DNA from: Chrysopilus asiliformis | Taxonomy: Eukaryota > Arthropoda > Insecta > Diptera > Rhagionidae | Reading direction: 5' to 3' | Assembly (NCBI GenBank): GCA_964034945.1 | Contig: OZ035962.1 | Coordinates: 64,878,274 to 64,942,273 of the forward strand | Length of the DNA: 64,000 nt | Shown here: piece by piece, positions 56,601 to 64,000 of the stretch | Position numbering within the stretch: position 1 is the stretch's first letter | Layout of the letters: each line of letters opens with the position of its first letter | Notes under the pieces: model-generated | The model's input: only the letters and a program-made list of their open reading frames with translations | The model's database searches: none | What the model was told of the DNA's origin: nothing | Made by a program: the position numbers and the translations under genes

Positions 56601-59002
56601 GGGAACAAATACAAAAATCAGCGAAACAAAAATTAAATTATTAAAAATTTGACCAAAACCAAATTCATTTAGTGATTTAATTAATATATTTTGAAAATTT
56701 TAAATTTGTTTGTACGCTATATTTGGCATTTCGAATGCGGAGAATTTCAGGAACCATTCAACATAAACTCAAACATCAACAGATGATTTGCTTAGTTGGC
56801 AACCCTGTTTCTTCAAACAAGGTTGCTAACACATCCCTATTTACTCGTACAAGGTTGGTAATGGTATCAGGGGATCCCATTAGAAAGAGAGAGTCAAAAT
56901 TTGCGAAAGAGAATCTAGCTGTGTTTCGCGCTATTTGATTTCTTAGCGTATTATGGGGGATTATACTTCCATTGTATATTCCATTGTCCGTCGGCAACGA
57001 ACACCACATCGAAAGCAGCGATGCCGATATCACCGAAAAGCAGAGGTCAGATGGAGATAGGCGAATACAACTTCTAAGAAATAAACTCGTTTACAGAACT
57101 CAGTTCTAGGACCACGACCGATAACAGCTATGACGAAGAAATCTGCGCACGATGTTGGCAGGCAACCGGGCCTACTTCAGTCAACCAAAACTATTCCGGT
57201 CAAATATCTCCATTAAATGTAAGCTCCTCCATTGAACTCGGGCCGGATCTTTTTCACTTGGCTCGAGTGAGTGAGGAAGATCCAAACCGGAAAATCTATG
57301 GGGGCAGAATTATTAGAAACATATGCCGGGACAGTCCCTGCGTTAAGTAGGTGCCACATCTATCAGTTTTCCATCAGTCGCAACTGTAACGGTACTCGTC
57401 AGTCTTTCATCAGTTTTTTTACATCTAGTTATGCGTTCACATCTATCAGTTGCGACTGAAAGTTTTGTTGTGAAAAGTTTCTATTCGCTTTGATTGCAGA
57501 CTTTAAAAATTGCGGGTGGATAATCGAGACAGAGCGTATTTATGCATTATTATTGCATTAAATTCAAAAAATAAAATTTGATTCTGTTCTGATGCGATAC
57601 GACTGACGCGACTGACGCGAACGTTCACACCAATCAGTTGGGTATTAGTTTGCTAGAAAAACTGATCTGCCCACGAATTTTTTCGTCAGTCGTCTGATTT
57701 TACGTTCACACCAATCATTTTCCCATCAGTTTCCCAAAAACTGATGGAAAACTGATAGATATGGTCCGTACTTTAAGTGTAGCGACGAAGTAAGCTAGGG
57801 CGCAAGAGATTTGGTCGAGATATTGAATTGGATGACTGCGGTGTAGGACCGGATCGTCTGGAAATCTTTGTTCGGCAAGCCTAGACCGGACCCCCAGTTG
57901 TTGTGCCGTTGATGATGATGATTATTGGTTTTACAAAATAAAAAAAACTGGGATCACATCTTAATTTTTTGTGTTAATTTTTACAATTTCAAAACATCCA
58001 TTAGATTTTAATGCCTCGTAAAAATAAAATTCAAATGTTTAGGCCTGAACTTTTAGTTTGCGGGTTCATCTACATTACTAATTTGAATAGTGAATCCATA
58101 TCACGTTAATTTTACGTAATCACAGAATATTGATGACTAAAGAAACATATGATAATCACAGCTGAAGCTGTTTTGCTACAGATATTTTATCCACAATGTT
58201 TGCATTGAACAATTAAATCAGCAGCATTTGTCGTGATTTCATTGTTGACATATCTTATCAGAACAGTAACGATAATGCTGTCTGATCAATGAAAAGAAAA
58301 CCTGAATTGGTTCAAGACCTCTTAAGAAATCGTTAATTCAAAGCCTTAAATTGTTGATGACACTAGCCTAAGAAATGATTTTAAGGTCAAATAATTTGTC
58401 ATCTTTATTTAATGACAGCAGATAAGAATATTCACTGACCTGACCTGTACACACGATCATCTTCAAATATTTTGTTTTTTGATAATACCAGTTTTTACCA
58501 AAAACTTGTCTTATTAACAACCGTATTATAATAGTCATTGCAAAATAGGAAATATTGATAAATAAAAAAATATTAATAAGAGTGTACATACATTTAACGC
58601 ATCGAAGACAGACTTTTCCAAACTTCGAAATTTTTTTGGTTCTTTTTCGTTAGTGGGTTTCTGCTCATATTTCATTAAAGAACTTTGATTTGCATAGATA
58701 AAACTGGAATCTTGAAAAGACCGTTCCTCTGATGTATGATTTATTGAAATTGCTGTTAAATTGACCTCGTTCTCAATAGCACATGCACTATCCCCAGTTA
58801 AAGAAGCTCTTTTTTGTGATTGTTGAACCATATCCACTATAGTTATATTCAAATTTATCCTGATCATATAGTTGACTGCGAATCCCACAAATACTAGCCA
58901 CCACAGAACTTGACGTGCCTGAACTTCAATGCCACATAATGATAAATTAATGAAGAATACAAATTTTAAAAATAAACATCTGAATACATTACCTTTTGCC
59001 AT
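40430..59002 (-). CDS. SLC17-family major facilitator (sialin / putative inorganic phosphate cotransporter type), six exons
   Basis: Exons 59002-58993, 58923-58592, 49270-49025, 48962-48510, 41524-41150 and 40690-40430 join in frame through GT-AG introns into 558 residues, close to the usual 480-580 of the family. TM1 is VLWWLVFVGFAVNYMI followed by RINLNITIV, matching the R-x-N-x-(S/T/A)-I-V signature. The TM1-TM2 loop has three N-glycosylation sequons (NLT, NHT, NQS). TM2 reads NEYQQGLVLGSFFWIHWVTQ, then IPGGILAKKYGTK. The TM4 region is RVIQGLISGLAWPAMHHMTG followed by QWIPPNERSK, the family hallmark. About 60 hydrophilic residues close the protein. The family moves organic anions or phosphate across plasma, lysosomal or vesicle membranes by H+ or Na+ coupling; the substrate here cannot be deduced. 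Serine 196 stands where sialin and VGLUTs have a glutamate. Confidence 0.93.
41150..41524 (-). CDS. SLC17-like gene, coding exon 5 (TM8-TM11)
   Basis: Acceptor CTTTTAG; opens TGILSGLPHLLRFIFALFFS, with ADYLLRTSKMSRTNVRK next, and ends GFISPAIVGALTLGN before donor GTGAGT. Residues 348-472. The LPxL...D-x-L motif and P-N-Y-A-G-I-V-L-G segment are family-typical. Confidence 0.95.
41985..42295. repeat. Large imperfect inverted repeat
   Basis: Arms of about 120 bp share AAAAAATCGACT, CTTGCTC / GAGCAAG, GTAATCTAG and TTTCTTACC. They converge on a loop at about 42107-42168. It lies within the hAT-like element. Confidence 0.7.
42430..43003 (+). mobile_element. 600-bp GACA/GACG element, copy C
   Basis: Full-length member: start ACATAACAAAAGCGATAATT, microsatellite of mixed GACA / GACG / GGCG units at 42813-42868, end ACCATACGGGTATAAA. 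About 20 bp missing near the start (the GGCATTGTTCG segment) distinguishes it. Confidence 0.9.
43346..44017. mobile_element. TIR element with GGGCACCAAT ends
   Basis: About 35-bp TIRs: GGGCACCAATATTGTATTGC, then GACGCGTCTGC, against the complement at 43990-44017. GACGCG words repeat subterminally. A 121-residue plus-strand frame (43416-43781) fills the middle but has no recognisable motif. Target duplication unclear. Confidence 0.65.
44073..45304. mobile_element. TTA-flanked TIR element (same family as 32191-33764)
   Basis: Element 44076-45301 starts CAGCCTTATTCTGGCA and ends TGCCAAAATAGGGCTG, with TTA at both borders (44073-44075 and 45302-45304). GTCACAACTCG / CGAGTTGTGAC words lie just inside both ends. 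Copy D of the 600-bp family is inserted in it. Confidence 0.75.
44237..44840 (+). mobile_element. 600-bp GACA/GACG element, copy D
   Basis: Full-length, with the longest microsatellite of the family (about 44622-44708, mostly pure ACAG units). Ends ACCATACGGGTATAAA. Confidence 0.9.
46359..46729 (+). mobile_element. 600-bp GACA/GACG element, copy E (internal deletion)
   Basis: Both ends are present, but the conserved GTGCAAAATTTCAAG block is deleted. TTCGTATTGGGGACGGACAG joins the first half directly to the microsatellite. The 3' GACGGGATCTTGGCG segment is also missing. Confidence 0.85.
47242..47433 (+). pseudogene. pogo-type transposase N-terminus (CENP-B / jerky-like HTH)
   Basis: MPPKDHIKHC..., then LVKGDSGKALAREFQVETAA and ISDVKKNR. 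This is the first helix-turn-helix of the CENP-B / Tigger / jerky DNA-binding domain (L-x-KGESG-x-x-LA-x-E(F/Y)GV-x-x-STISDIKKN). A frameshift after PRKTPFWK seems to have garbled the start of helix 1, and the frame stops at 47433. Confidence 0.8.
47548..47695 (+). pseudogene. pogo-type transposase C-terminus
   Basis: The frame reads CLQWVEENQAALQDTLAIRR, then LRESA and TKKTVKQTNITEFF. This is the tail of jerky/Tigger-like proteins (W-x-E-x-N..., L-x-x-LR-x-x-A, K-Q-T-x-I-T-x-FF). The DDE catalytic domain between it and 47433 is deleted. Confidence 0.7.
48510..48962 (-). CDS. SLC17-like gene, coding exon 4 (TM4-TM7)
   Basis: Separated from exon 3 by a 62-bp intron. Encodes residues 197-347: GLAWPAMHHMTGQWIPPNER, TM5-TM6 (ending in VYDTPAQHPHISDKERNYIE, a loop phrase highly typical of SLC17), and the start of the second half to HGWNITM before donor GTGAGT. 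Confidence 0.95.
49025..49270 (-). CDS. SLC17-like gene, coding exon 3 (TM2-TM4)
   Basis: Acceptor AAAAAACAG; the exon opens IKYEDKGFHWNEYQQGLVLG and ends RVIQGLIS before donor GTAATT. Residues 115-196. An alternative donor two bases upstream (GTGTAA) would break the frame. Confidence 0.93.
50443..50917. mobile_element. TAA-flanked MITE, 469 bp
   Basis: Element 50446-50914 has TIRs AGGCCGCCCTCCATTACCAT and the complement of AGGCTTTCCTCCATTACCAT. TAA lies at both borders (50443-50445 and 50915-50917). The second, interrupted copy at 15655-17800 confirms the internal sequence. Non-coding, PIF/Harbinger-like. Confidence 0.85.
51806..52834. mobile_element. hAT-like element with GTTATAACGTTA-rich ends
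   Basis: Starts CAGGGATGGCAAAGGAAAAA (51814) and ends GGAGTTTTTTCCTGCCTG (52826). The flanking octamers TTCATTAA and TTCTTTAA match at seven of eight positions. CGTTATAACGTTATTATTTC-type words occur inside both ends. The core is homologous to the core of the hAT at 32282-33729. The MITE at 52583-52778 was inserted into it. Confidence 0.7.
52583..52778. mobile_element. 196-bp MITE with GAGACCGGATTATATGCAA ends
   Basis: Perfect 18- to 19-bp TIRs. Comparison with the homologous uninterrupted sequence at 33355-33385 (CTATAACGTTCATTATAACG) shows clean interruption. GTT lies just before the left end and two bases after the right end, so a short target duplication is possible. Confidence 0.75.
52835..53969. 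other. Intronic spacer
   Basis: No element recognised. Overlapping 84- and 88-residue frames at 53387-53755 on opposite strands lack any motif. Confidence 0.4.
53970..54373. mobile_element. TAA-flanked MITE carrying a MADF-like start
   Basis: Element 53973-54370 has TIRs AGCTAGAACCTGAATCGTA against the complement at 54352-54370, with GTACGTCGATG-type subterminal repeats (extra copies on the left). TAA lies at both borders (53970-53972 and 54371-54373). An open frame inside contains MEQIESNCFDDKLIEEVQNN (from 54208), which resembles the first helix of a MADF domain. Confidence 0.8.
54897..55208 (+). pseudogene. Possible relic of a Cys-loop ligand-gated channel extracellular domain
   Basis: A 103-residue frame contains MNIMGFTSDSLTFTWMNETF. 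The spacing G-(F/Y)-T-x-D-x-L-x-F-x-W is that of the strand after the Cys-loop in insect ligand-gated anion channels. VRLIYKIPHIFHYIQKDARF upstream loosely recalls the RL...FxYxPxDxQ stretch, but the two loop cysteines are absent. No membrane segments follow. It lies antisense inside intron 2. It could equally be a chance frame. Confidence 0.25.
55786..56395. mobile_element. 604-bp TIR element with GGGCGCATTCACG ends
   Basis: Element 55789-56392; TIRs GGGCGCATTCACG followed on both sides by TACTCAAC(G/A)GTTGAG words. ATT occurs at both borders (55786-55788 and 56393-56395), a 3-bp duplication. CTCAACTGTTGAG palindromes recur subterminally. No coding sequence recognised. Confidence 0.75.
56449..56588. 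mobile_element. Foldback MITE, near-perfect 140-bp palindrome
   Basis: Arms of about 64 bp (GGCCTACCCTACACACGGCA ... and complement) differ at only a few bases around a loop of about 12 bp. TAT words lie near both borders. It would extrude as a cruciform or fold in RNA. Confidence 0.85.
57060..57935 (+). pseudogene. 3' end of a non-LTR retrotransposon ending in (GAT)n, split by a MITE
   Basis: Frame fragments YDEEI.AR, LAGNRAYFSQ and HLARVSEEDPNRKIYGG, then after the MITE RFGRDIELDD and a GATGATGATGAT tail (57916-57928), correspond to the C-terminus of a LINE ORF2 family common in insects (YDEEIRARLLAGNRAYF..., GHLIRMDEDDPVRKVY...). The order and tail are right, but the catalytic RT region is absent and frames shift. 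Clade uncertain. Confidence 0.6.
57343..57775. mobile_element. TTA-flanked MITE inserted in the LINE relic
   Basis: Element 57346-57772 (427 bp) has TIRs AGTAGGTGCCACATCTATCA (left) and AGTACGGACCATATCTATCA (complement of right), continuing into GTTTTCCATCAGT. TTA lies at both borders (57343-57345 and 57773-57775). Removing it plus one TTA restores a continuous LINE-like reading (CCCTGCGTTAAGTGTAGC). ATCAGTT words are iterated subterminally. Confidence 0.9.
58592..58923 (-). CDS. SLC17-like gene, coding exon 2 (TM1 and lumenal loop)
   Basis: Acceptor AG at 58925-58924, following ...ATTGA. The alternative AG four bases downstream would break the frame to exon 1. The exon encodes residues 4-114: VQARQVLWWLVFVGFAVNY onward, then the long polar loop with three N-x-(S/T) sites, ending ...SVFDALN before donor GTATGT. 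Confidence 0.9.
58993..59002 (-). CDS. SLC17-like gene, coding exon 1
   Basis: ATGGCAAAAG, then donor GTAATG at 58992. It supplies M-A-K and the first base of V4. An in-frame TTG at 59011 is not needed. Such a short first coding exon is plausible, but it is the least certain of the six. Confidence 0.7.
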
Positions 59003-59750
59003 TTTATCCAATTTAAAATGTTCGACGGCTGTGTAGACTAGATAATGAACTTATTGTTGAAAATATATCCGCATTAGTAAGTCAGGTTTCAAAAACAGCA
59101 CTGCAGGTATAAACAGTATTCTCATATAAATTACAAGAAATTAAAATTTTAAGGGGATGAGTTTTAAAGCACTTCAGTCCCATCACTAGATCGACAATAA
59201 CTAAACTAATATCTTATTACCCTTGATTATAGGATTGAGTTAGACACTAGTTAACAAACTTACAAGGCCATTCTCCACTAGAAAACTGTGTGACTTGATG
59301 TATATCTCATCAAGCACTAAATGGTTAACAAAAATCAAAACATTTTTATTTATCACATCTTCTAAAATCTTTTCTTATCAATCATACATTAGTTGAATGT
59401 ATACAAAGCGATTTCTTACATGGATTAACATTGTAAACAAAAGAAGTTTTTATTTTCTAAATACTAGTACATAGTAGTACAATAGTACATTTCCTATCTT
59501 TTTTCTCTATACTACAAAATAAATTCAAAAAAACGGATCGGATGCCCGTATATTTTATGATCTACTGTAATATTGGTTACAATTAAAATTACAGATTTAG
59601 ATAACTCGGTGGAATTCTACTATCTACAAAAATTAAACTACTGAATGAAAGTTTTTCGGCAATTATTACTTCCACTCCTAAATGACCACAACTGAATACA
59701 TATGGAAATTTATCGAATTAAATAAGAAACTAATTTCTTGATTTAAATAT
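59003..59750 (-). promoter_or_regulatory. Upstream region of the SLC17-like gene
   Basis: The 5' UTR and promoter should lie here. I see no convincing TATA box or other core element at a defined distance. A non-coding first exon further upstream cannot be excluded. Confidence 0.3.
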
Positions 59751-59939
59751 TGCAGAAATGGAGACGAAAAATTTTTTGGTTTTGTTTCATTAAATTTCAA
59801 AAATCTGGCTCTGGTTTCAGTTCCTCAAGTTTCAAAAACTTGGTTTCGGTTGGATTCGGACATCGTTTCTTCAGAGTGGTCCCATTTTTGGTTTCGGTTG
59901 GGATTTTGCATTTTAAAACAGCAGCCATTTTGGTTCTGA

Positions 59940-60071
59940 CACAGACTGAGACAGACTGAGACAGACTGAGACAGACTAAGACAGACTGAGACAGACTGAG
60001 ACAGACTGAGACAGACTGAGACAGACTGAGACAGACTGATACAGACTGATACAGACTGAGACAGACTGACA
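59940..60071 (+). repeat. 10-bp tandem satellite (ACAGACTGAG)n
   Basis: Thirteen units with four or five single-base variants. The minus-strand frame rich in SVCLSLSQ is its translation. The unit shares CAGACTGA with the complement of the 12-bp satellite at 22931. Confidence 0.97.
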
Positions 60072-60349
60072 GAAGTTTTTATTTGCACTTATTTACAAAT
60101 AAAATCTCATAAAAAGTTCATTTGACGTTTGAAAAATGTAGTAGACCAAAAAAATATTGTAATAAAAATAAATTTGAGCCAAAAACATAATAGATCCGTT
60201 GTTTAACTAAACAGTTAAAATTTATTTATGAATATGAAACTTTTTGTAATGGGTGTTAAACTTTAAACATGGTTTTGCTAAATCCAGTTTAACTCAACGA
60301 CTATGAATACGCGCCTATGTGTTTTTAAGAAAAAACGCACATAATCGAA

Positions 60350-61145
60350 TTTAAAGAAAATGAAATGGTCCACATTTTTTTCTCTAATGATTTTTACGTA
60401 TCTCTAACGGTCCTTGAGACATTTGAACAAATATATCTAGTATTTTTTTACATATTTTTTGCGAAAGTTGAGTGTTGCAGAGAAAAGCTATGTGTTACTT
60501 TCAAGATATTTTTTGTTTTTATTTAAAAATACTGGAATGTTAATTATAAAAAAATGTTTCGGAATCTCCTATATAAACATTGATTATATTGTCTGTTTTT
60601 TTTTATTCATCAACAGGTTACGATATTGAAAAAAGCAGTTGCAATTGACACAAAATTTTCCTTTGCAATATTTAGTTTCGGGAAAAATCTGTAAAACATA
60701 ATATTTTTTTCAAAAAAGATTTTATTTTACCATAAAAGTTATATGCATTTATTCAAAAATCTGATTTTTTTCAAATATCTTGAGAACCGTTAAAGATACA
60801 AAAATCCGTTAAGGTAGAAAATTTTATATCATTTAAATTATGTTATACTCGTATTTTCCAAAAAGCGGATAGGTTTCAAGAATTTTTTAAATACCGTTAC
60901 TTTTCCAAAAGTTGACAGAAAACTACGATTTTTGTCAAATTTATTTACAAAAAATTTCGAGCCGCTAGGTCAATGCGTTCTCGAGTTATTTAAGACACGT
61001 ACAACGGACAAACTGACAGACAGATGGGCGGGCAATAATTTCGCCTGAAACGAATTTCGTACTGATCAGAAAGTTTCTATCTGCCCAAGTTCTCGAGTCG
61101 GTTTCCGTCATGAATACAATACTTTCCTTCTATAGCAGAGGAAAG
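60350..61145 (+). repeat. Dispersed repeat, inverse copy at 19757-20165
   Basis: Shares TTGCAATATTTAGTTTCGGG, TTGAGAACCGTTAAAGATAC-like text, AGAAAACTACGATTTTTGTC and the TATAGCAGAGGAAAG end with the 19.8-kb copy. It includes a short ACTGACAGACAG microsatellite. Confidence 0.65.
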
Positions 61146-61499
61146 TAATGAGCAAAAATGAACATAGTGAGCTAAGCAATCATATTTTCTCGAGTTCGAG
61201 TTCACCATGTTGAATGATTTATGTCACTTTGGATCCCCTATACTTGTTCAACTTTAGTATTGTCAGTGTTGCACAATTACAATGACACACTGAATTTCAC
61301 ATACAAGTTTTGTAATTTCTTAACAAAAATTTGTTATTCCATTATTTATCTGTAATTGCAAAAAATGACAGAAAGTGTAATTTTACAACAAAAATGTTGT
61401 GAAAATTTGCAACTTTGAATGTTGGAATTGAGGCATCATTTTTAATATGTGTTTATTAACATTAGGTGGTTGAATTACTAGGTACTTAGTAACTAACAT

Positions 61500-62058
61500 T
61501 ACTAAGTAGGTTTGGTACATCCAAATCATCTGACAGGATTTGCGACACAGGAAAGGTTGATTGCTGCTGATGTCGAATATTTAAAAAACACAAGTTAAGT
61601 AATTTTAATCTATCTGAGTATGGAGGAAGGCAGTTCTGGTTATTCCACGGTAATGATTTTAAGGGAAAACACAGGAAACATTTTGAATCTAGATAACACA
61701 GTAAAATTCAGGAATAGGACGGACAAATGCTGAATTAATAGTTTTCAACGCAAATGGATCATAAAGGTCTTTTGCCAGTCGCTTCACGATTTCTAAAGAA
61801 GTGATGGCGAAACTTCAAAATATACCTCATTAATCGCGGCCAACGATTGAATACAATGAAATTAATTTTAATTGAAAGAATGGAAACATGTTTCTTATCA
61901 AAAATTTTCCAATTCCCCATTGATTCAATTAAAAATAATTTAAATGTATTCAAATGTTCCCGTGAGCAATCCGATATTTGAATTGAACTGTTTTCTAGGG
62001 AAACAAAAATATCATAAATGAGCTTTAAAATTTCATAGTAAAAATTTTCTGTGGTCAA
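61500..62058 (-). pseudogene. Degraded Jockey-like non-LTR ORF2 C-terminal fragment
   Basis: Reading the minus strand with frameshifts and stops: DPFALKTINSAFVRPIPEF, then FPLKSLPWNNQNCLPPYSDR, LKLLNLCFLNIR and VSQILSDDLDVPNLL. These match the end of Jockey-type RT/thumb regions (DPxALKxLYxSLVRPxLEY..., LPWNDPxxLPPYxDRxxLLxL, ILSGDIDxPxLL). Older and more broken than the relative at 26820-27130. Confidence 0.7.
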
Positions 62059-62099
62059 AGCAAAACTAAATTAAAAATAATACTATTAATCACGAATTT

Positions 62100-62395
62100 T
62101 ACATAAAATACCAGATCAACCACCCCGAAAACCCCGTAATGGCAGTTTTTCGGAGGAAAAATTGGAAAGAGAATATTTGCGTTATCCTTACAGGATCTTC
62201 CGTTTCGAATTATGAAATTCTAACACCAAATTCGTGATCAGCGACCCCAAAAATTCTTAAAGCCAGTTTTTCCGAGAAAAAACGAGAAAAATTATATTTG
62301 CGTTTCCGTTTCGAATTTTGAAATTCCAACACGATATTCTTCATCAGCGACCTCGAAAACACCCGAGTGACATTTCTCAGCCTCCTAAAAGGTAG
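62100..62395 (+). repeat. Three stray monomers of the 118-bp tandem repeat
   Basis: Units with CTTACAGGATCTTCCGTTTC, TTCGTGATCAGCGACCCC and TTTTTCCGAG. They are diverged relative to the main array at 8.9-11 kb. Confidence 0.8.
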
Positions 62396-63530
62396 GCTTC
62401 ATGGTAAAAATTAATGTTTTATAACACTATTTTTTAGATGGACTTATACCATTTTCAAAAATAACGGCTCATATATACATTTCACTAAGAACGATGTTGC
62501 CTTGATATTTTTTTGCGATGCGACGTATTGTTTTTGAAAAAATTGTAAAAATCGAATAATCGAGAAAGGAGTGCTCCGATTTTGTCCGTTAAAAAACTCG
62601 ACATTCCATTTTACGAAAAACGGCTGTGCCAAATTTGAAGTCTCTAGACTAATTCCTTATCAATTTATCGTGTCAAGTGGATTCATCACTCTGGCGAATT
62701 TTTTTTTTTCATACGATGAATTCTATGCGTTACAAATGGTAGCCTGTTAATGTATTCATGAACAAAATCGAATTATGAAACAATTTACTGAAAAATTATA
62801 AAGACAAAATGTGTGATGTGTGGGACAGGTTTATAGAATATGATTTTATTTAATTGTCCAACATATGAAAATCGTATCACACAACGCGCGGAACTTTTGG
62901 AAAATCGAGCTTTGGTAACGATTTAGCGTTTAAACTCACTCTAAGGGCGTGTGCAAAATGGTGAAATGGCGTTCTAACTACAGTTTTAATTGGAAAGTTG
63001 CCAATTCGCAGTATGTGCTGCGTGAAACGATTACTGGAATTTCGTTCTAAATTCTTCACATTTGGCATGTAAATAAGACTGGAAAGATTATTTATCTTGC
63101 GTTTGGAACTGAACAGTTTATTAATTTTTATTTTGCATGGTGTGGAATTGATGCCGAAAACCAAATAAGTGATGAATCGCTGTGAGTTATTTTATTTTCC
63201 AATAAAAACACTCGGCGAGATGTGAAAAATTAGGACGAAAATAATTAGCAAAAAATTGTGTATTTTCGGATGTCGGATGTAGGGACGGATGATATTTTCG
63301 TGTAATACTCGGATAACTGCTTCTCGGATAACTGCACAACTCTTTTAAGTGCAACGGTAATTTCAACCTCATACACTAAGTTAGAGGAAAATTGGCTTAC
63401 AGAATACCAAATTCTCTAAAATCTTAAGGCAAACTGGTACATAAAAGACAATATTCTAGTACAAAAATGTAATTTGGATTTGCAAGATTGGCGATTTTTT
63501 CTGGCGATTTTTCCTCCAACTTGTATTTTA
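62396..63530. other. Unassigned sequence with open frames on the minus strand
   Basis: Frames at 62877-63164 (95 residues, basic, with RTPFHHFAHALRVSLNAK) and 63187-63372 (61 residues) have no recognisable domain. 62560-62720 contains worn text of the 600-bp family (TTTTACGAAAAACGGC, AAATTTGAAGTCTCTAG). Confidence 0.3.
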
Positions 63531-63534
63531 GGCG

Positions 63535-63794
63535 GGTTCTGACTATATAAGTATTTACTTAAGTGGTAAGTGATTAACTTACTATTAGGTGTTTTAGTAG
63601 CTAAAAAGCGTCCGGACATAAGTGAGTGGTTTGCCAGAATGAACAGAGTTCAATTGAAGAACAGGAAATACCGATATGTCCATATAGATTAACTAAACGA
63701 CTTGACTAAATTGACACTAAATCGGTATGTTTACAACAGTTTAGTTACTAAATTACTTGCTACTTGACTAAAATACTTGTATAGTCTGAATCAG
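63535..63794. mobile_element. Small TIR element, ends with TTC(T/A)GACTATA(T/C)AAGTATTT
   Basis: Left TTCTGACTATATAAGTATTT and the complement of the right end (TTCAGACTATACAAGTATTT) differ at two positions, and similarity continues through AGTCAAGTAGCAAGT. The interior is rich in TTAGTAACTAA-like words. No clear target duplication. Confidence 0.65.
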
Positions 63795-64000
63795 CCTTTA
63801 TATCGTTTTCCGTTATCGAATATTAATCCATCCTATATTTAGAATTTTGACCCTAAACTCTAACTCTAATTCGTGACGGAGCTTTAGTCGTGGTTTGTAG
63901 CGTTCTATTGTTAAATGACAAATAAATATAACAGCTATGTTCCTATTGGATTGTACCGATTTCAAGGCGATTGGTCCGGCGTCCCCAAAAGTGTCTTGGG

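Larger units (their letters stand above)
49271..58591 (-). other. Intron 2 of the SLC17-like gene
   Basis: 9.3 kb between donor GTATGT and acceptor AAAAAACAG. It contains TAA/TTA-flanked MITEs, a hAT element, a LINE 3' end, a palindrome and a possible receptor-like relic, all described separately. The stretches 49271-50440 and 57940-58590 hold nothing I recognise. Confidence 0.85.

Noticed and set aside
58535..58991. Reading straight through from exon 1 into exon 2 without intron 1
   Set aside because: The read-through adds a hydrophobic stretch not expected before TM1. A 69-bp GT-AG intron restores a family-like N-terminus (MAKVQARQVLWW).
59003..59011. Upstream in-frame TTG as start of the SLC17-like protein
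   Set aside because: The ATG at 59002 is in the same frame and fits the normal short N-terminus. Eukaryotic initiation at TTG is unlikely without further evidence.
59825..60088. Minus-strand 87-residue Ser/Val/Cys-rich frame
   Set aside because: Translation of the 10-bp satellite.
1..64000. A prokaryote-style gene cluster or defence system as the exciting system
   Set aside because: No operon-like gene packing, ribosome binding sites or bacterial gene families were seen. Introns and eukaryotic transposons dominate.

Overview
The window looks like nuclear DNA from an insect. It is AT-rich, has one multi-exon gene with GT-AG introns, and is otherwise packed with eukaryotic DNA transposons, MITEs, non-LTR retrotransposon pieces and tandem repeats. 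I cannot name the species. Nothing suggests a prokaryote or a virus, and I saw no rRNA, tRNA or CRISPR array.

The only host gene I can assemble is on the minus strand, from 59002 to 40430. Six exons join in frame into a 558-residue major facilitator of the SLC17 family (sialin / VGLUT / insect 'putative inorganic phosphate cotransporter' type). Its two large introns, of about 9.3 kb and 7.0 kb, are filled with mobile elements: hAT, PIF/Harbinger-like, pogo, a LINE, and a roughly 600-bp element carrying GACA/GACG microsatellites.

Layout by region. 1-6 kb: a hAT end, a TA-flanked hairpin, a non-autonomous hAT with a perfect 8-bp target duplication, a nest of TAA-flanked MITEs, and a TA-flanked TIR element. 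6-11.2 kb: a microsatellite cluster, then a LINE (RT plus RNase H) inserted in the head of a larger element, which also contains about 19 copies of a ~118-bp tandem repeat. 11.2-28.2 kb: transposase relics (mariner DD34D, a DD41D Tc1/mariner relative, Harbinger), MITEs, a satellite and AT-rich spacer. 28.2-38 kb: copies of the 600-bp element and a nest of hAT elements whose ends are made of iterated short palindromes. 38-59 kb: the SLC17 gene and the elements in its introns. 59-64 kb: a 10-bp satellite, a degraded Jockey-like LINE fragment, stray monomers of the 118-bp repeat and an unassigned TIR element.

The most interesting signal is structural. Several hAT-type elements share the terminal motif CAGTGTTGGG or a relative, but carry different iterated palindromes just inside it (TTATCTAGATAA, TTAATTGCAATTAA, and, in related elements, GATAC...GTATC and GTTATAAC motifs). 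They are nested in each other, which gives a readable insertion order. A second theme is that two different TAA-flanked MITE families carry a short open frame resembling the start of a MADF domain. Apart from the SLC17 gene, every recognisable coding region is a broken transposon gene.
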